The notes under the pieces were generated by a model. The model searched no databases, was not told the DNA's origin, and worked only from the letters and a program-made list of their open reading frames with translations. A stretch of DNA of 64,000 nt from Saprospiraceae bacterium (GTDB lineage: Bacteria; Bacteroidota; Bacteroidia; Chitinophagales; Saprospiraceae): positions 212,788 through 276,787 of the forward strand of contig JADJWN010000005.1 of the NCBI GenBank assembly GCA_016716335.1. Reading direction: 5' to 3'. The position numbers and the translations under genes are program-made. Positions 1 through 10,413 of this stretch are shown here, piece by piece; the first letter of the stretch is position 1; each line of letters begins with the position of its first letter.

Positions 1-1542
1 GGCATCCGGTAATTCCTTTGGCAGTACCCGTCACCTTAAAATCCATATCTCCCAGGGCATCTTCATCCCCAAGAATATCTGAAAGGATAGCTGACCTTCC
101 TCCTTCTGCAATCATACCCATAGCGATACCCGATACCGGAGCTTTGATCTGTACCCCGCCATCCAGCAGCGCCAGTGTTCCCGCACATACAGTGGCCATA
201 GATGATGATCCGTTGGACTCAAGGATGTCAGAGACTATTCTTACCGTGTATGGAAAATCAGGTGGCATCACTTTTTTCAGGGATCTGCCGGCCAGATTGG
301 CATGTCCTACTTCTCTCCTGCCCGGTCCTCTGTTGGGTTTTACCTCACCTACTGATAATCCCGGAAAATTATAGTGCAGGATGAATTTTTCGTTGTATTG
401 CTCCAGTGCATTATCAATGAGCAACTGGTCCATCTTGGTACCTAAGGTAAGGGATGTTAGAGACTGGGTTTCTCCTCTTGTGAAGATAGAGCTACCATGT
501 GCCGAAGGCAGATAATCTATCTCACACCATATGGGTCGGATTTCGTCTAATTTTCTGCCATCCAGTCTTCTTTGGGTTTCAAGTACCATATTTCTGATAA
601 TACTTTTCTTAAGCTTATCAAAATATGTGTCTATATGGCTTGCATGCTCTTCGGCAAATTCCTCACCCATCTGCTCTACGACTGCCAGTTTTACTTCTTC
701 GGAGATTTCCTTGAATCTGTTTTTGCGGGACGTTTTATCCAACGCTGCTGAGGCTACTTCCAGTATTTTTGCTCCGGCTACCTGCTCAACCAGTGATTTA
801 AGGACTGTCAGTTCTTCAGGTGCCTCGACAGGACGTTTATTGAGTGCTTTTTCGCCTACTTTCTGTGCCAGATCGAGCTGTGCCTGACATTGTACCTTGA
901 TGGCATCATGTGCCACTTTGAGAGCTTCAATGAGTTCGTGTTCCTGGCACTCATTGGCTTCTCCTTCCACCATCATGATGTCGCGTAGTGTGGCAGCCAC
1001 TATCAGGTCGAGGTCAGCCTTTGCCAGTTGGTCCCTCTCAGGATTGATGACATATTTGCCGTCTATTTTGCACACCCTTACTACGGAAATCGGACCATCA
1101 AAAGGAATATCCGATACTGCCAGTGCTGCGGAAGCTGCCAGTGCTGCATAGGCATCGGGCATATTTTTCTCATCTCCGGAGATCAGATAGATGATGATCT
1201 GGGTTTCATTCAGGAAGTTGTCCGGGAATAAGGGGCGCACCGCTCTGTCCACCAATCTGGATATCAGTACTTCATAATCCGAGAGTTTGGATTCCCGTCT
1301 GAAAAAATTTCCAGGTATTTTACCGGCTGCTGCAAAACGCTCCTGATAGTCCACTGATAAAGGGAAAAAGATTGGTCGGGTTTTGCTTCCGGACTTGCCA
1401 CTACCGTAGCAAGGAGCATGGTGTTTTCAACTTTTACGACTACTGAACCGTGAGCCTGTGTAGCTAATTTTCCGGTTTCGATAATGACTTCTTTTCCATC
1501 AGGGAGCCTGAAGGAAGTTGTGGTAGGAATAATGTTTCCCAT
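1..1542 (-). CDS. pnp: Polynucleotide phosphorylase, 3' part outside window, one frameshift
   Basis: This is a phosphorolytic 3'-5' exoribonuclease of RNA turnover. The start at 1542 opens with MGNIIPTTTSF and the first RNase PH domain. After about residue 58 the match moves to another frame and continues to the window edge, where the second RNase PH domain ends near KVTGTAKGITG. The KH and S1 domains lie outside. The break maps to an A5 run at 1365-1369; a sixth A restores the reading PDQSFFPLSVDYQERFAAAG. The gene lies directly downstream of rpsO, the conserved bacterial rpsO-pnp order. The indel is inferred to be a sequencing error because the rest of the reading frame is intact and the gene is normally conserved. 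Confidence 0.93.
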
Positions 1543-1684
1543 AAAATTACTTTAAAAAATGGTTATAAAATACATATCCGGGTTGTATCATAATAGGTCA
1601 GCTGTCGTGGTGGGAGGCGGGAACAGCTACCGGCCACAATGTGGTTTTCTGCTTTTACAAACCGGATGCTAAAAAAATTCTGTC

Positions 1685-1725
1685 AAAAATAAAAAGAGTG
1701 ATACACAGTTGCATCACTCTTTCGG
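1685..1725 (-). terminator. Rho-independent terminator after rpsO
   Basis: Read on the minus strand, AGAGTGAT and ATCACTCT form an 8-bp stem around a 10-nt loop, followed by a T-rich tract. It starts a few bases after the rpsO stop, so it separates rpsO from pnp or attenuates read-through into it. Confidence 0.75.
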
Positions 1726-1729
1726 AAAT

Positions 1730-2005
1730 TTATTTTCTGATACCCAATTTTTCTATCAGGCTTCTGTACTTCTGGATATCCTTATCCATCAGATACTTGA
1801 GCAGTCGCTTTCTCTTACCTACCAGCGTGAGCAGAGATCTCTTGCACGAATGATCTTTCTTGTTGGTCTGAAGGTGCTCGGAGAGCGACTGGATTCTGTA
1901 GGTGAAAAGTGCAATCTGTGCTTCTACAGAACCGGTGTTTTGGGCGGATCCACCATATTCGGTGAAAATCTGATTCTTTTTTTCCGGACTTAAATACGTT
2001 GACAT
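1730..2005 (-). CDS. rpsO: 30S ribosomal protein S15
   Basis: The 91-residue product has the length and pattern of S15, which binds the central domain of 16S rRNA early in small-subunit assembly. Visible family features are the N-terminal GSAQNTGSVEAQIALFTYRI segment, the DHSCKRSLLTLVGKRKRLLKYL helix region and the C-terminal LIEKLGIRK. The start at 2005 gives a full-length product. A Bacteroidota-type promoter lies upstream, and a terminator hairpin follows before pnp. Nothing is unusual. Confidence 0.97.
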   Translation of the reverse strand: MSTYLSPEKKNQIFTEYGGSAQNTGSVEAQIALFTYRIQSLSEHLQTNKKDHSCKRSLLTLVGKRKRLLKYLMDKDIQKYRSLIEKLGIRK

Positions 2006-2063
2006 TTTAAGATTTTTAATGGTTTACCAATATACAAATTACGAAAATCTGTAAATAGCGGCG

Positions 2064-2095
2064 CAAAGGTAAACTTATTATCTCAATTACCAAAT
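2064..2095 (-). promoter_or_regulatory. Bacteroidota-type promoter of rpsO
   Basis: On the minus strand TACCTTTG (matches TAnnTTTG) lies at 2064-2071, preceded 19 nt upstream by a TTTG -33 element. This spacing is the normal one for the primary sigma factor of Bacteroidota. The start codon lies about 60 nt downstream. Confidence 0.6.
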
Positions 2096-2168
2096 TTTTT
2101 TTAAGCCCTATACGGTTAATAAAACGCAAAAGTTTGCTCAGGTTGATGCCTGACCCTTCAACCGGAAG

Positions 2169-3413
2169 TTATATATCCATCAGGAGAGCCACCGGGTCTT
2201 CGAGCAGTTCCTTGACCTTCACCAAAAACGTGACAGAGGTGCTGCCGTCTATTATCCTGTGGTCATACGAAAGAGCCAGATACATCATAGGCCTGATTTC
2301 TACTCTTCCATCTACGGCTACGGGTCTGTCTTTGATGGCATGCATCCCGAGGATGGCTGACTGAGGCTCGTTGATGATTGGTGTACTGACTAAAGAGCCA
2401 AACACACCTCCATTGGTGATTGTGAAGGTGCCACCTTTCATTTCCTCCAGACTCAGTTTTCCGGCTCTGGCCTTGTCTGCCAGCTCTTTGATTTTAAACT
2501 CTATTTCGTGAAACTTGAGTGACTCCACATTATGTACCGGTGGCACTACCAGACCAGTGGGTGTGGAGATGGCTATCGATATATCGGCATAGTCGTGATA
2601 CACGATATCATTGCCGTCAATCATCGCATTGACATCCGGCATTTCCATGAGTACTTTGGCGCATGCTTTGGCAAAAATGGACATGTATCCGAGCTTAATG
2701 CCGTATTTGGCTACAAATTTATCCTGATACTTTTTCCTGAGTTCATTGATTGCGGTGAGGTCCACTTCGTTGAAAGTGGTAAGCATGGCGGTCTGATTTT
2801 TTGCAGATACCAATCTGGCTGCAATGGTACGACGCATCCTGCTCATTTTTTCTACCCGCACATTTCTATCCCCCTGACTTTTAGTCATCGGGCCAGGAGA
2901 GGATGTTTCTGTTACGTTGCTTTGTGCTGCAGCAGTATTAACAGGTCTTTCAGCTACAGCTTTGAGAGCGTCTTCTTTAGTAATCCTGCCTTCTTTTCCT
3001 GTACCTTCGATGGTTTCGGGCTGTATGTCGTGTTCCCGCAGAATTTTGCCTGCCGCAGGAGAGGGATGTCCGGCAGCATAGGATTTATAGGAGACCTCAG
3101 CGACCGTTACGGTTTTTTCGACAACCGGTTCTACTTTGGGCTGAGGTGCCGGAGTTTCAGATTTGCCTGCCACAGCCGAGGTATCAATTTTTGCTACCAA
3201 AGCTCCGATGGCAAGATCGTCCCCTTCTTTGGCGACGTGTCTCAATATTCCTGAAGCTTCAGCCGGAAACTCCAATGTGGCTTTATCGGACTCAAATTCA
3301 CAGATCGGATCGTCAATATTAACGTATTCTCCGTCTTTTTTCAACCACTGCGAAAGGGTCACCTCCGTAATGGATTCCCCTATGGTCGGCACTTTCATTT
3401 CTACGATGGACAT
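2169..3413 (-). CDS. sucB: Dihydrolipoyl succinyltransferase, E2 of 2-oxoglutarate dehydrogenase
   Basis: The product transfers the succinyl group from lipoamide to CoA in the TCA-cycle 2-oxoglutarate dehydrogenase complex. The start is set at 3413 (MSIVEMKVPTIGES), where the lipoyl domain begins; the open frame further upstream has no homology. Residues 1-80 are the lipoyl domain with lipoyl lysine in ESDKATLE. A Pro/Ala-rich linker is followed by an E3-binding domain near residues 115-155 (AAGKILREHDIQP). The C-terminal acyltransferase domain carries the catalytic HRIIDG motif. At 414 residues the length is normal. E1 and E3 genes are not adjacent here. Confidence 0.93.
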   Translation of the reverse strand: MSIVEMKVPTIGESITEVTLSQWLKKDGEYVNIDDPICEFESDKATLEFPAEASGILRHVAKEGDDLAIGALVAKIDTSAVAGKSETPAPQPKVEPVVEKTVTVAEVSYKSYAAGHPSPAAGKILREHDIQPETIEGTGKEGRITKEDALKAVAERPVNTAAAQSNVTETSSPGPMTKSQGDRNVRVEKMSRMRRTIAARLVSAKNQTAMLTTFNEVDLTAINELRKKYQDKFVAKYGIKLGYMSIFAKACAKVLMEMPDVNAMIDGNDIVYHDYADISIAISTPTGLVVPPVHNVESLKFHEIEFKIKELADKARAGKLSLEEMKGGTFTITNGGVFGSLVSTPIINEPQSAILGMHAIKDRPVAVDGRVEIRPMMYLALSYDHRIIDGSTSVTFLVKVKELLEDPVALLMDI

Positions 3414-3613
3414 ATTGTGGATTACTTTTGATTTACAGGATGCAAAAATAATGGCTGTACATTTGTAATGTTTAGTTTGTGAACATAAAATGACCAAAAT
3501 ATTAGGTATGACTAAAAATTAATTTAGTATAATCAAAATAAATTCATTTTGCTTTATGCAATTTTCAATGTCTGATAAAAAGACAATACTACCTGTCATT
3601 CACGTTCGCCCCG

Positions 3614-3645
3614 TTGTTTAATCTGTATAATAAATTGTATTTTTG
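3614..3645 (+). promoter_or_regulatory. Promoter of prfA
   Basis: TTG at 3614-3616 and TATTTTTG at 3638-3645, separated by 21 nt, fit the Bacteroidota TTG/TAnnTTTG promoter. The prfA start codon is 26 nt further on. Confidence 0.55.
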
Positions 3646-3670
3646 CAGACTTTTTTAAAAAAGCATCCTT

Positions 3671-4741
3671 ATGCTGGAAAAGCTCGAAGCAATACAAGAC
3701 CGATACTATTATCTGGAGGAAAGACTTTCTGATCCTGAAGTCCTGGCTGATATGAAAGTATTTGCAAAGATCAACAAGGAATACAAGGATTTGAAAGCAT
3801 TGGTGGATGCTTACAAGGCGTACAAAAAATGCATGTCTGATCTCAACGAAGCGAAATCTCTGCTGAAGGAAGATGACCCCGATCTGAGAGAGATGGCACA
3901 GGCAGAGATTGATCATTTACAGCCTGAAGCCGAAGCCCTCGAAAGTCACATCAAATATTTGCTGATACCTAAGGATCCGGAAGACAGCAAGGATGTCATC
4001 TTCGAAATCCGGTCAGGTACCGGTGGAGATGAAGCCAGTATTTTTGCCGGAGACCTTTACAGGATGTATTCCAAATACTTTGAATCACAGGGTTGGAAAA
4101 CCGAAGTGCTGGATGAAAATCCCGGCACCGTAGGCGGCTACAACAAGATCGTACTGGAAGTGTACGGAGAGGATGTGTACGGCAAACTTAAGTTTGAATC
4201 CGGTGCCCACAGAGTGCAGCGTGTGCCAAAGACGGAGTCTCAGGGCAGAGTCCATACCTCTGCAGCTACCGTAGCCGTACTGCCCAAGTTTGAGGAGGAA
4301 GAGATTGATATACGGAAGGACGAACTCAGGGTGGACACCTTCAGGTCTCAGGGTGCCGGTGGACAGCATGTCAATAAGACAGAATCCGGGGTACGCTTCA
4401 CTCATATTCCTACCGGTATAGTAGCCGAAAGTACGGACTCCCGCTCTCAGCACAAAAACCGCGAGATTGCCATGCAGCGTCTCTATGCTAAAATTCAGGA
4501 AGTACAGCGTGAAAAGGCCTATGCCGAACAAAAAGACAAACGTAAATCCCTCGTGGGTACGGGCGACAGATCCGATAAGATCAGAACCTATAATTATCCT
4601 CAAAACCGGGTCACAGACCACAGAATCAATCTCACCCTTTACAATCTGGACAGAGTAATGGAGGGAGAGCTGGAAGAAATCATTCAGGCACTGCAGGTGG
4701 CCGAAAATGCAGAGAAATTAAAAGGGGAAGAAGTATTGTAA
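3671..4741 (+). CDS. prfA: Peptide chain release factor 1
   Basis: Class-I release factor that reads UAA and UAG and triggers peptidyl-tRNA hydrolysis. The 356-residue length is typical. The GGQ loop is present as GAGGQHVNKTES, preceded by the conserved VHTSAATVAVLP segment; the N-terminal coiled-coil domain and the C-terminal NLTLYNLDRVMEGELEEII are complete. The next gene starts 4 nt after the stop, so the two are probably cotranscribed. Confidence 0.96.
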   Translation: MLEKLEAIQDRYYYLEERLSDPEVLADMKVFAKINKEYKDLKALVDAYKAYKKCMSDLNEAKSLLKEDDPDLREMAQAEIDHLQPEAEALESHIKYLLIPKDPEDSKDVIFEIRSGTGGDEASIFAGDLYRMYSKYFESQGWKTEVLDENPGTVGGYNKIVLEVYGEDVYGKLKFESGAHRVQRVPKTESQGRVHTSAATVAVLPKFEEEEIDIRKDELRVDTFRSQGAGGQHVNKTESGVRFTHIPTGIVAESTDSRSQHKNREIAMQRLYAKIQEVQREKAYAEQKDKRKSLVGTGDRSDKIRTYNYPQNRVTDHRINLTLYNLDRVMEGELEEIIQALQVAENAEKLKGEEVL

Positions 4742-4745
4742 TCTT

Positions 4746-6038
4746 ATGGCTAAAAATTTCAGAAAAATTCCACCGGTCATAAGACAAATTACTTCCATTG
4801 AATTGCCGGAAACCGAAGTAATAAGACTGGAAAACGGCATATTGCTGACTGTCATACCTTCTGGCACTCAGGATATCATCAAGCTCGAGGTGGTGCACAG
4901 GGCTGGCAGGTCTGCGGAGGATACAAGACTGGCTGCAAGGGCTACTACTTTGCTCATGCGGGAGGGAACCCACAGCATGACTGCCGAGGCCTTTGCCCGA
5001 AAAATTGATTACTATGGAGCCAGCATCAAGTCGGCTTCCAATATGGATTTTTCGTATGCCACACTCTATACATTGGGCAAGTTTCTGCCCGAAGTCCTGC
5101 CGGTCTATATTGAGCAATATACCCAACCTGCATTTTCAGAGGAAGAAATCGAAAAATTTAAAAAAACCAATATCCAGAAACTACTCGAGGAGCTGGCTAA
5201 AAATGATGTCATCACCTACCGACAGATTACTTCCCGGATTTTTGGAGATGACCATCCCTACGGATATAACAGTGAGGTGGAGGACTATATTTCGCTGAAG
5301 AGAACTGATATACTGCATCATTTTGATAAATATTACGGTACGGACAACTGCTGTGTATTCCTGAGTGGCCATGTGACTCCGGATATTACTGACAAAGTAT
5401 GCCGTGCTTTGTCTTTCCCGTTGAAGCATGCCTACAAAAAAGCCTACCATTCACCTCATCTTGCTTATGAAGGTAAGAAGTTCATTTCATACAGCAGAAA
5501 CGAGCATCAGGCAGCCGTAAAAATAGGACGAAAACTTTTTGATCGTAAGGACCCTGACCATCCTTCATTTTACATGTTGAATATGATACTGGGCGGCTAT
5601 TTCGGGTCCAGATTGATGAGCAGTATCCGCGAAAAATTGGGATACACCTACGATATTTTCAGCAGCATGGACCTGATGCTGTATGACGGGTTGTTTTATG
5701 TAAGCACGGAAGTCAGTCCTCAGTTTGTGCAGCCTACAATAGAGGAAGTCTACAGGCAAATGGAAAAATTGTGTATGGAGCCCGTAAGTAAAGAAGAGTT
5801 GCAAATGGTCAGAAATTATATAATGGGTAACTTTCTGAATTTTATGGATGGTCCGTTGAATGTGTCTTCGTTCATCAGAAATCTCGTGATAGCGGGTATT
5901 ACCAGAGAAGATTTCAATCAGTTCAATGAAAAGATAGTAAAAATGGGACCTGAGGAACTCATGCAGACTGCACAAAAATATCTGAACCGGAAATCCATGG
6001 CAGAGGTCATAGTATTGCCGGAGCAGAATCTTCAGTAA
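4746..6038 (+). CDS. M16-fold peptidase-like protein lacking the zinc motif
   Basis: The 430-residue protein has the fold signature of insulinase/processing-peptidase (M16) half-proteins, including the C-terminal-lobe pattern GGYFGSRLMSSIREKLGYTY. Catalytic M16 subunits carry HxxEH near residue 70; here the matching segment reads TTLLMREGTHSM and the motif is absent. By analogy with paired M16 systems it may be a non-catalytic partner, but no catalytic subunit is in the window. It has no signal peptide and follows prfA by 4 nt. The family is clear, the function is not. Confidence 0.8.
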   Translation: MAKNFRKIPPVIRQITSIELPETEVIRLENGILLTVIPSGTQDIIKLEVVHRAGRSAEDTRLAARATTLLMREGTHSMTAEAFARKIDYYGASIKSASNMDFSYATLYTLGKFLPEVLPVYIEQYTQPAFSEEEIEKFKKTNIQKLLEELAKNDVITYRQITSRIFGDDHPYGYNSEVEDYISLKRTDILHHFDKYYGTDNCCVFLSGHVTPDITDKVCRALSFPLKHAYKKAYHSPHLAYEGKKFISYSRNEHQAAVKIGRKLFDRKDPDHPSFYMLNMILGGYFGSRLMSSIREKLGYTYDIFSSMDLMLYDGLFYVSTEVSPQFVQPTIEEVYRQMEKLCMEPVSKEELQMVRNYIMGNFLNFMDGPLNVSSFIRNLVIAGITREDFNQFNEKIVKMGPEELMQTAQKYLNRKSMAEVIVLPEQNLQ

Positions 6039-6210
6039 TCCCTCATTTTCTGAAAAGTGATTTTTTAATCAGGGCAAATGACTTAGAGCATTTCTCTGGT
6101 CAGAGCTTCAATTCACCTTTGCCATGTTCCCTAAACGGGTATGACAGTAAAAAATTAACATTTTCAACTGCTTATACCCTGAGATTTCTCCAACAATAAG
6201 GAAAAAATTA

Positions 6211-6218
6211 TAATTTTG
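6211..6218 (+). promoter_or_regulatory. Promoter -7 element of the mre cluster
   Basis: TAATTTTG matches TAnnTTTG and lies 48 nt before the mreB start. I see no good -33 TTG at the usual distance, so this is tentative. Confidence 0.4.
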
Positions 6219-6265
6219 CACTTCTTTTTAAAAATCACGTTCTAATACATATACCCATACCCGTA

Positions 6266-7297
6266 ATGAGATTTTTCAATTTTTTCACACAAGAACTCGC
6301 TGTTGACCTCGGTACGGCCAATACACTGATCATTCAGAATGACAAAGTAGTGGTGGACGAACCTTCCATCGTGGCAATCAACAGAAACACCAATGAAGTA
6401 ATAGCTGTGGGTAATAAGGCTATGCAGATGCATGAAAAAACCCACGATAATATAAAAACAGTCCGTCCGCTCAAAGATGGAGTGATCGCAGACTTCCAGG
6501 CTGCCGAGGCACTCATTCAGGGACTGATCAATATGATAGGGGAGAAGAGACGCTTTTTTACCCATCTCAAAATGGTCATCTGCATACCATCGGGTATCAC
6601 GGAGGTGGAGAAGAGAGCAGTGTTTGATTCTGCCGATCATGTGGATTCCAAGGAGACCTACCTCATTCACGAGCCTATGGCGGCGGCCCTTGGTATAGGA
6701 CTGGATGTGGAGGAGCCTGTGGGTCATATGGTCATAGACATAGGCGGCGGTACGACAGAAATAGCAGTGATTGCCCTTTCAGGCATTGTCACCGATCAGT
6801 CCATCAGGATAGCCGGAGATGAATTTACCAATGATATCATTGACTACATGAAGCGAAAGCACAACATACTCATTGGCGAAAGGACAGCAGAACAGATCAA
6901 AATCCATGCAGGTGCTGCCATTGCAGACATTCCTGATCCTCCGGCAAAATTTGCAGTCAATGGCCGGGATTTGCTAACTGGCATACCCAAGCAGGTATTC
7001 ACTACGCATTCAGAGGTGGCTGAGGCACTGGACAAATCCATCATGAAAATAGAAGAGGCAGTACTCAAAGCTCTGGAAGATACTCCGCCCGAGCTTTCTT
7101 CAGACATATACAGGACAGGACTGTACCTGACCGGAGGAGGTGCATTGCTGAGAGGTCTGGACAAAAGACTGTCTGCCAAAACCAAACTTAATGTAATAGT
7201 AGCAGATGATCCGCTCAGAGCTGTGGTAAGAGGTACAGGGATCGCTCTCAAAAATACAGAAAGATATTCTTTCCTTATGGACAGGAAGAGTATCTGA
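6266..7297 (+). CDS. mreB: Rod shape-determining protein MreB
   Basis: Actin-like ATPase that forms membrane-bound filaments and guides the lateral wall-synthesis complex. The phosphate-1 loop is VDLGTANTLI (residues 12-21); phosphate-2 and adenosine motifs appear as VIDIGGGTTEIAV and LTGGGALLRGL. At 343 residues the length is normal. The amphipathic N-terminus MRFFNFFTQ fits membrane binding. It opens a cluster with mreC, mreD and mrdA, all on the plus strand with short gaps. Confidence 0.97.
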   Translation: MRFFNFFTQELAVDLGTANTLIIQNDKVVVDEPSIVAINRNTNEVIAVGNKAMQMHEKTHDNIKTVRPLKDGVIADFQAAEALIQGLINMIGEKRRFFTHLKMVICIPSGITEVEKRAVFDSADHVDSKETYLIHEPMAAALGIGLDVEEPVGHMVIDIGGGTTEIAVIALSGIVTDQSIRIAGDEFTNDIIDYMKRKHNILIGERTAEQIKIHAGAAIADIPDPPAKFAVNGRDLLTGIPKQVFTTHSEVAEALDKSIMKIEEAVLKALEDTPPELSSDIYRTGLYLTGGGALLRGLDKRLSAKTKLNVIVADDPLRAVVRGTGIALKNTERYSFLMDRKSI

Positions 7298-7319
7298 ACA
7301 GAATAAATAACCCGCTGGC

Positions 7320-8146
7320 ATGTACAATGTCGTTCAACTCTTTCTCAGGTACGGTGCACACCTGCTTTTTATTGGGTTGGAGTTGTGGTGTTTTTATCTC
7401 ATTGTGAATTATAATCGTACACAGAGAGAAATTCTGTTGAATTCATCCAATGTGTATGCAGCAAGGATTTTAGCCCAGTCCTCCAAGTTTACGGATTATT
7501 TCAGACTACAGCTGGTCAATGACAGTCTGATGCATGAAAATGCAGTATTGATAGAAGGTAGAATTATGCTGGAATATTCCACAGATATCATACCTCAGGC
7601 AGACAGTAATCTGTTGAGTTACGATCTTATACCTACTTTTATATGTAATAATACTGTACATCTGCGCAACAATCATATCACCCTGTGTAAAGGAAGTCGC
7701 GAAGGTATCCGGCCCGGAATGGGTGTAATCTCCGGGGAAAGGGGGATAGTAGGCATAGTCAGAAATGTCTCCCCCAACTTTGCACATGTCATCATTGCAT
7801 TCTCAACCCGCAGACAAGGATAAGCTGTGCCATAAAGAAAAGGAATGCTCACGGTAACTTAGTATGGAAGAATATGGATCCATTGAGGATGACACTCGAA
7901 GCGGTACCCAAGCATCAGACAGTATCCATAGGTGACACGATTATTACCAGTGGGTACTCTACCATTTTTCCCAAAGGTATCCTGGTGGGCAAAATCGAAA
8001 GTTATACCATTGTCCCGGGCAGCAACAGTTATGATATCACCGTGAAATTATTCAATGACCTCAGTACATTGAAATATGCCTATGTCGTGCAGAACAGGTT
8101 GTCTGCTGAGCAGCTATCTCTTGAATCAGAAGTAAATCAGGAGTGA
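7320..8146 (+). CDS. mreC: Rod shape-determining protein MreC, frameshifted
   Basis: MreC is a periplasmic scaffold anchored by one N-terminal helix that links MreB/MreD to PBP2. The first frame covers the membrane helix (residues 9-25), coiled coil and first beta domain up to VIIAF. The rest, from ILNPQTRIS through LVWKNMDP and GDTIITSGYSTIFPKG, continues one frame over. One base is missing near 7790. Unlike the other breaks in this window it is not in an obvious homopolymer. Both halves match the family collinearly, so this is one gene of about 275 residues. Confidence 0.9.
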
Positions 8147-8147
8147 T

Positions 8148-8660
8148 ATGGTAGCGACAAATGTGGTGCGGTTCATTGTACTGATTTTACTTCAGGTGAT
8201 GGTTTTTAAGCGAATCGCCTTCAGCACTGAAGGATTGGGTTTTGCCCATTTTCTGATATATCCGGCTGCACTGTTGCTCCTGCCTGTCAAAACCAACAGA
8301 ACTCTCCTTCTGGTACTGGGATTTGTCACCGGTATTATCATTGACATTTTTTATGACTCACCGGGCATCCATGCCAGTGCATCTGTTTTTACGGCTTACA
8401 TCAGGAATACGGTCATAGCGATACTCGAACCCTATGAAGGATACAATCAGGATGATGTACCCGGGATCCGTAAAATGGGTTTTGGATGGTTTGTCTCGTA
8501 TGTAAGTATTTGCATGTTTCTGCATTTGTTTTTCTACTTCAGCGTAGATGCTTTTTCCTTTGTGTTTTTCCTGGATATATTGCTCAATACGGTTTTCAGT
8601 TTTTTCGTTTCTGTCATTGTGATTTTGATAGCACAATTTATTTTTAAAACCAGGTACTGA
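8148..8660 (+). CDS. mreD: Rod shape-determining protein MreD
   Basis: A 170-residue protein with about five hydrophobic segments and almost no soluble parts, placed between mreC and mrdA, as expected for MreD. It begins 1 nt after the mreC stop and its last base is the first of the mrdA start codon, indicating translational coupling. Assignment rests mainly on position and topology because MreD sequences diverge strongly. Confidence 0.88.
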   Translation: MVATNVVRFIVLILLQVMVFKRIAFSTEGLGFAHFLIYPAALLLLPVKTNRTLLLVLGFVTGIIIDIFYDSPGIHASASVFTAYIRNTVIAILEPYEGYNQDDVPGIRKMGFGWFVSYVSICMFLHLFFYFSVDAFSFVFFLDILLNTVFSFFVSVIVILIAQFIFKTRY

Positions 8661-10385
8661 TGCAGAAGTTAGAGCGCAGGAAGAATATTGTAATGTATAT
8701 TATTCTGACGGTTTCGGTAATACTGACTTTCAAGACCGCACAACTTCAGCTTTTCACTACCAGGTATCAGGAACAGGCGAGAAAGACCACACTGGAAAAA
8801 AGTATCATTTACCCGTCAAGGGGAATTATTTACGACCGGAAAGGCAGAAATCTTGTGATCAATAAGCCGATTTATGTCATTTACGCGATTTATAACAAGA
8901 TCGATCCGTCTATGGATACTACCTTGTTTTGCAGTCTGCTGGGCATAGACAGGTCAGTTTTTCTCGAAAATCTGAATAAAGACTGGAAAAGCCCTCAGTT
9001 CAGCAAGTCTCTGCCTTTTGTTTTTTTATCCAAGGTCAGTCCTGAGCAATTTGCCGTATTTCAGGAGCATATGTATAAGTTTCCGGGCTTTTATGCAGTG
9101 GAAAGAAGTATCAGAGGATATCCGCATACGCATGGTGCGCATATATTAGGATATCTCGGAGAGGTGGACAAAAAGACAATTGAGAAATACCATGGCCTTT
9201 ATGCACCCGGAGATTTTATCGGGCAGTCGGGACTGGAGGTCGCCTACGAATCTGTATTGGCTGGTGGTAAAGGAGTGAGATACATTCTGAAAGATAATCA
9301 TGGCAGACTTGCTAGCCATAGAACCTGCGACGGGAGAAATTCTCGCTATGGTCAGCTCGCCGGGCTATGATCCCAATATTCTGAATCTTGACGAAAGACG
9401 AAGTGCCGGTATGCGTATGCTGCTCAATGATACCATCAACCGGCCATTGAACAACCGGGCTGTTACGGCCAGATATCCGCCGGGCTCCATCTTCAAGCCC
9501 ATCATGTCTCTGATTGCCATGCAAAAGCAGACTACTTATCCCACCCGCACTGTGTATTGCCCGGGCTACTACAGATTGTCTGCTACTAAAGTACAAAAAT
9601 GTCATGGACACCCGACGGCCAGCAGTATCAGTGCGGCGATCCAGTATTCCTGCAACACTTATTATTTTCAGCTGCTCCGGGAGTTTCTGGATCAATATGG
9701 ATACAAAAATCCGGGTATCGGGCTGGATACACTGGTAAGTTATCTGCATGACTTCGGTCTGGGTGAGAAATTGGGTATGGATTATTCTTATGAAAATAAG
9801 GGATTTGTGCCCACTTCAGAGTACTACAAACAGGTGTACCGGAAAGAAGCCGGAGGATGGAAATCTGCCTGGGTACTGTCATTGGGTATCGGTCAGGGAG
9901 AGCTTCAGCTCACAACGGTACAGATGGCCAATCTGGCTGCTATTTTGGCAAACAGGGGATACTATATCCCACCTCATTTTATTAAAAAATTTCAGTCCGG
10001 ACGTCCGGTGCCCTCCCAATACCTCACCAAAAAGTATGTGCGCATAGACCAGAAGTATTTTCCCTACGTGATAGACGGACTCGAAAGAGTGGTCACTTCG
10101 GGTACAGCCACGGTAGCCTATGTGCCGGGGCTGGATATTGTCGGTAAAACCGGAACAGCCCAAAACCCTCATGGAAAAGACCACTCCGTATTCTTCGGAT
10201 TTGCACCCAAGAACAATCCTAAAATAGCCATTGCTGTCTTTGTAGAGAATGCAGGATTCGGAGCTCAATGGGCAGCGCCAATTGCCAGTCTGATGATGGA
10301 AAAATACATTAATGGCCAGATCAGCCCGGAAAGAAAGTATCTGGAGGAAAAAATGATGACCGGAAGCCTGCTCGAACAACCTTGA
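8660..10385 (+). CDS. mrdA: Penicillin-binding protein 2, with internal deletion and frameshift
   Basis: PBP2 is the class-B transpeptidase of the elongasome. The N-terminal part has a membrane anchor (residues 11-30) and the dimerization domain with RGIIYDRKGRNLV, up to GVRYILKDNHGR. A second frame from about 9300 continues at LLAIEPATGEILAMVSSP and contains the catalytic SIFK (SxxK), SCN (SxN) and KTGTAQ motifs. At the junction near 9300-9310 both the frame changes and roughly 40 residues normally found between these segments (the segment with the LTLD-type strand before VAIEP) are missing. All catalytic motifs survive, but the protein as read could not be made. Confidence 0.88.
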
Positions 10386-10413
10386 CAGGATAAAAGGAAA
10401 AAATGGCTTGCAG

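Noticed and set aside
2532..3254. 240-codon plus-strand ORF opposite sucB
   Set aside because: It lies wholly antisense to the well-supported sucB and has no family likeness, so it is a shadow frame.
4085..4621. 178-codon minus-strand ORF opposite prfA
   Set aside because: It is antisense to a conserved gene and has a low-complexity composition.
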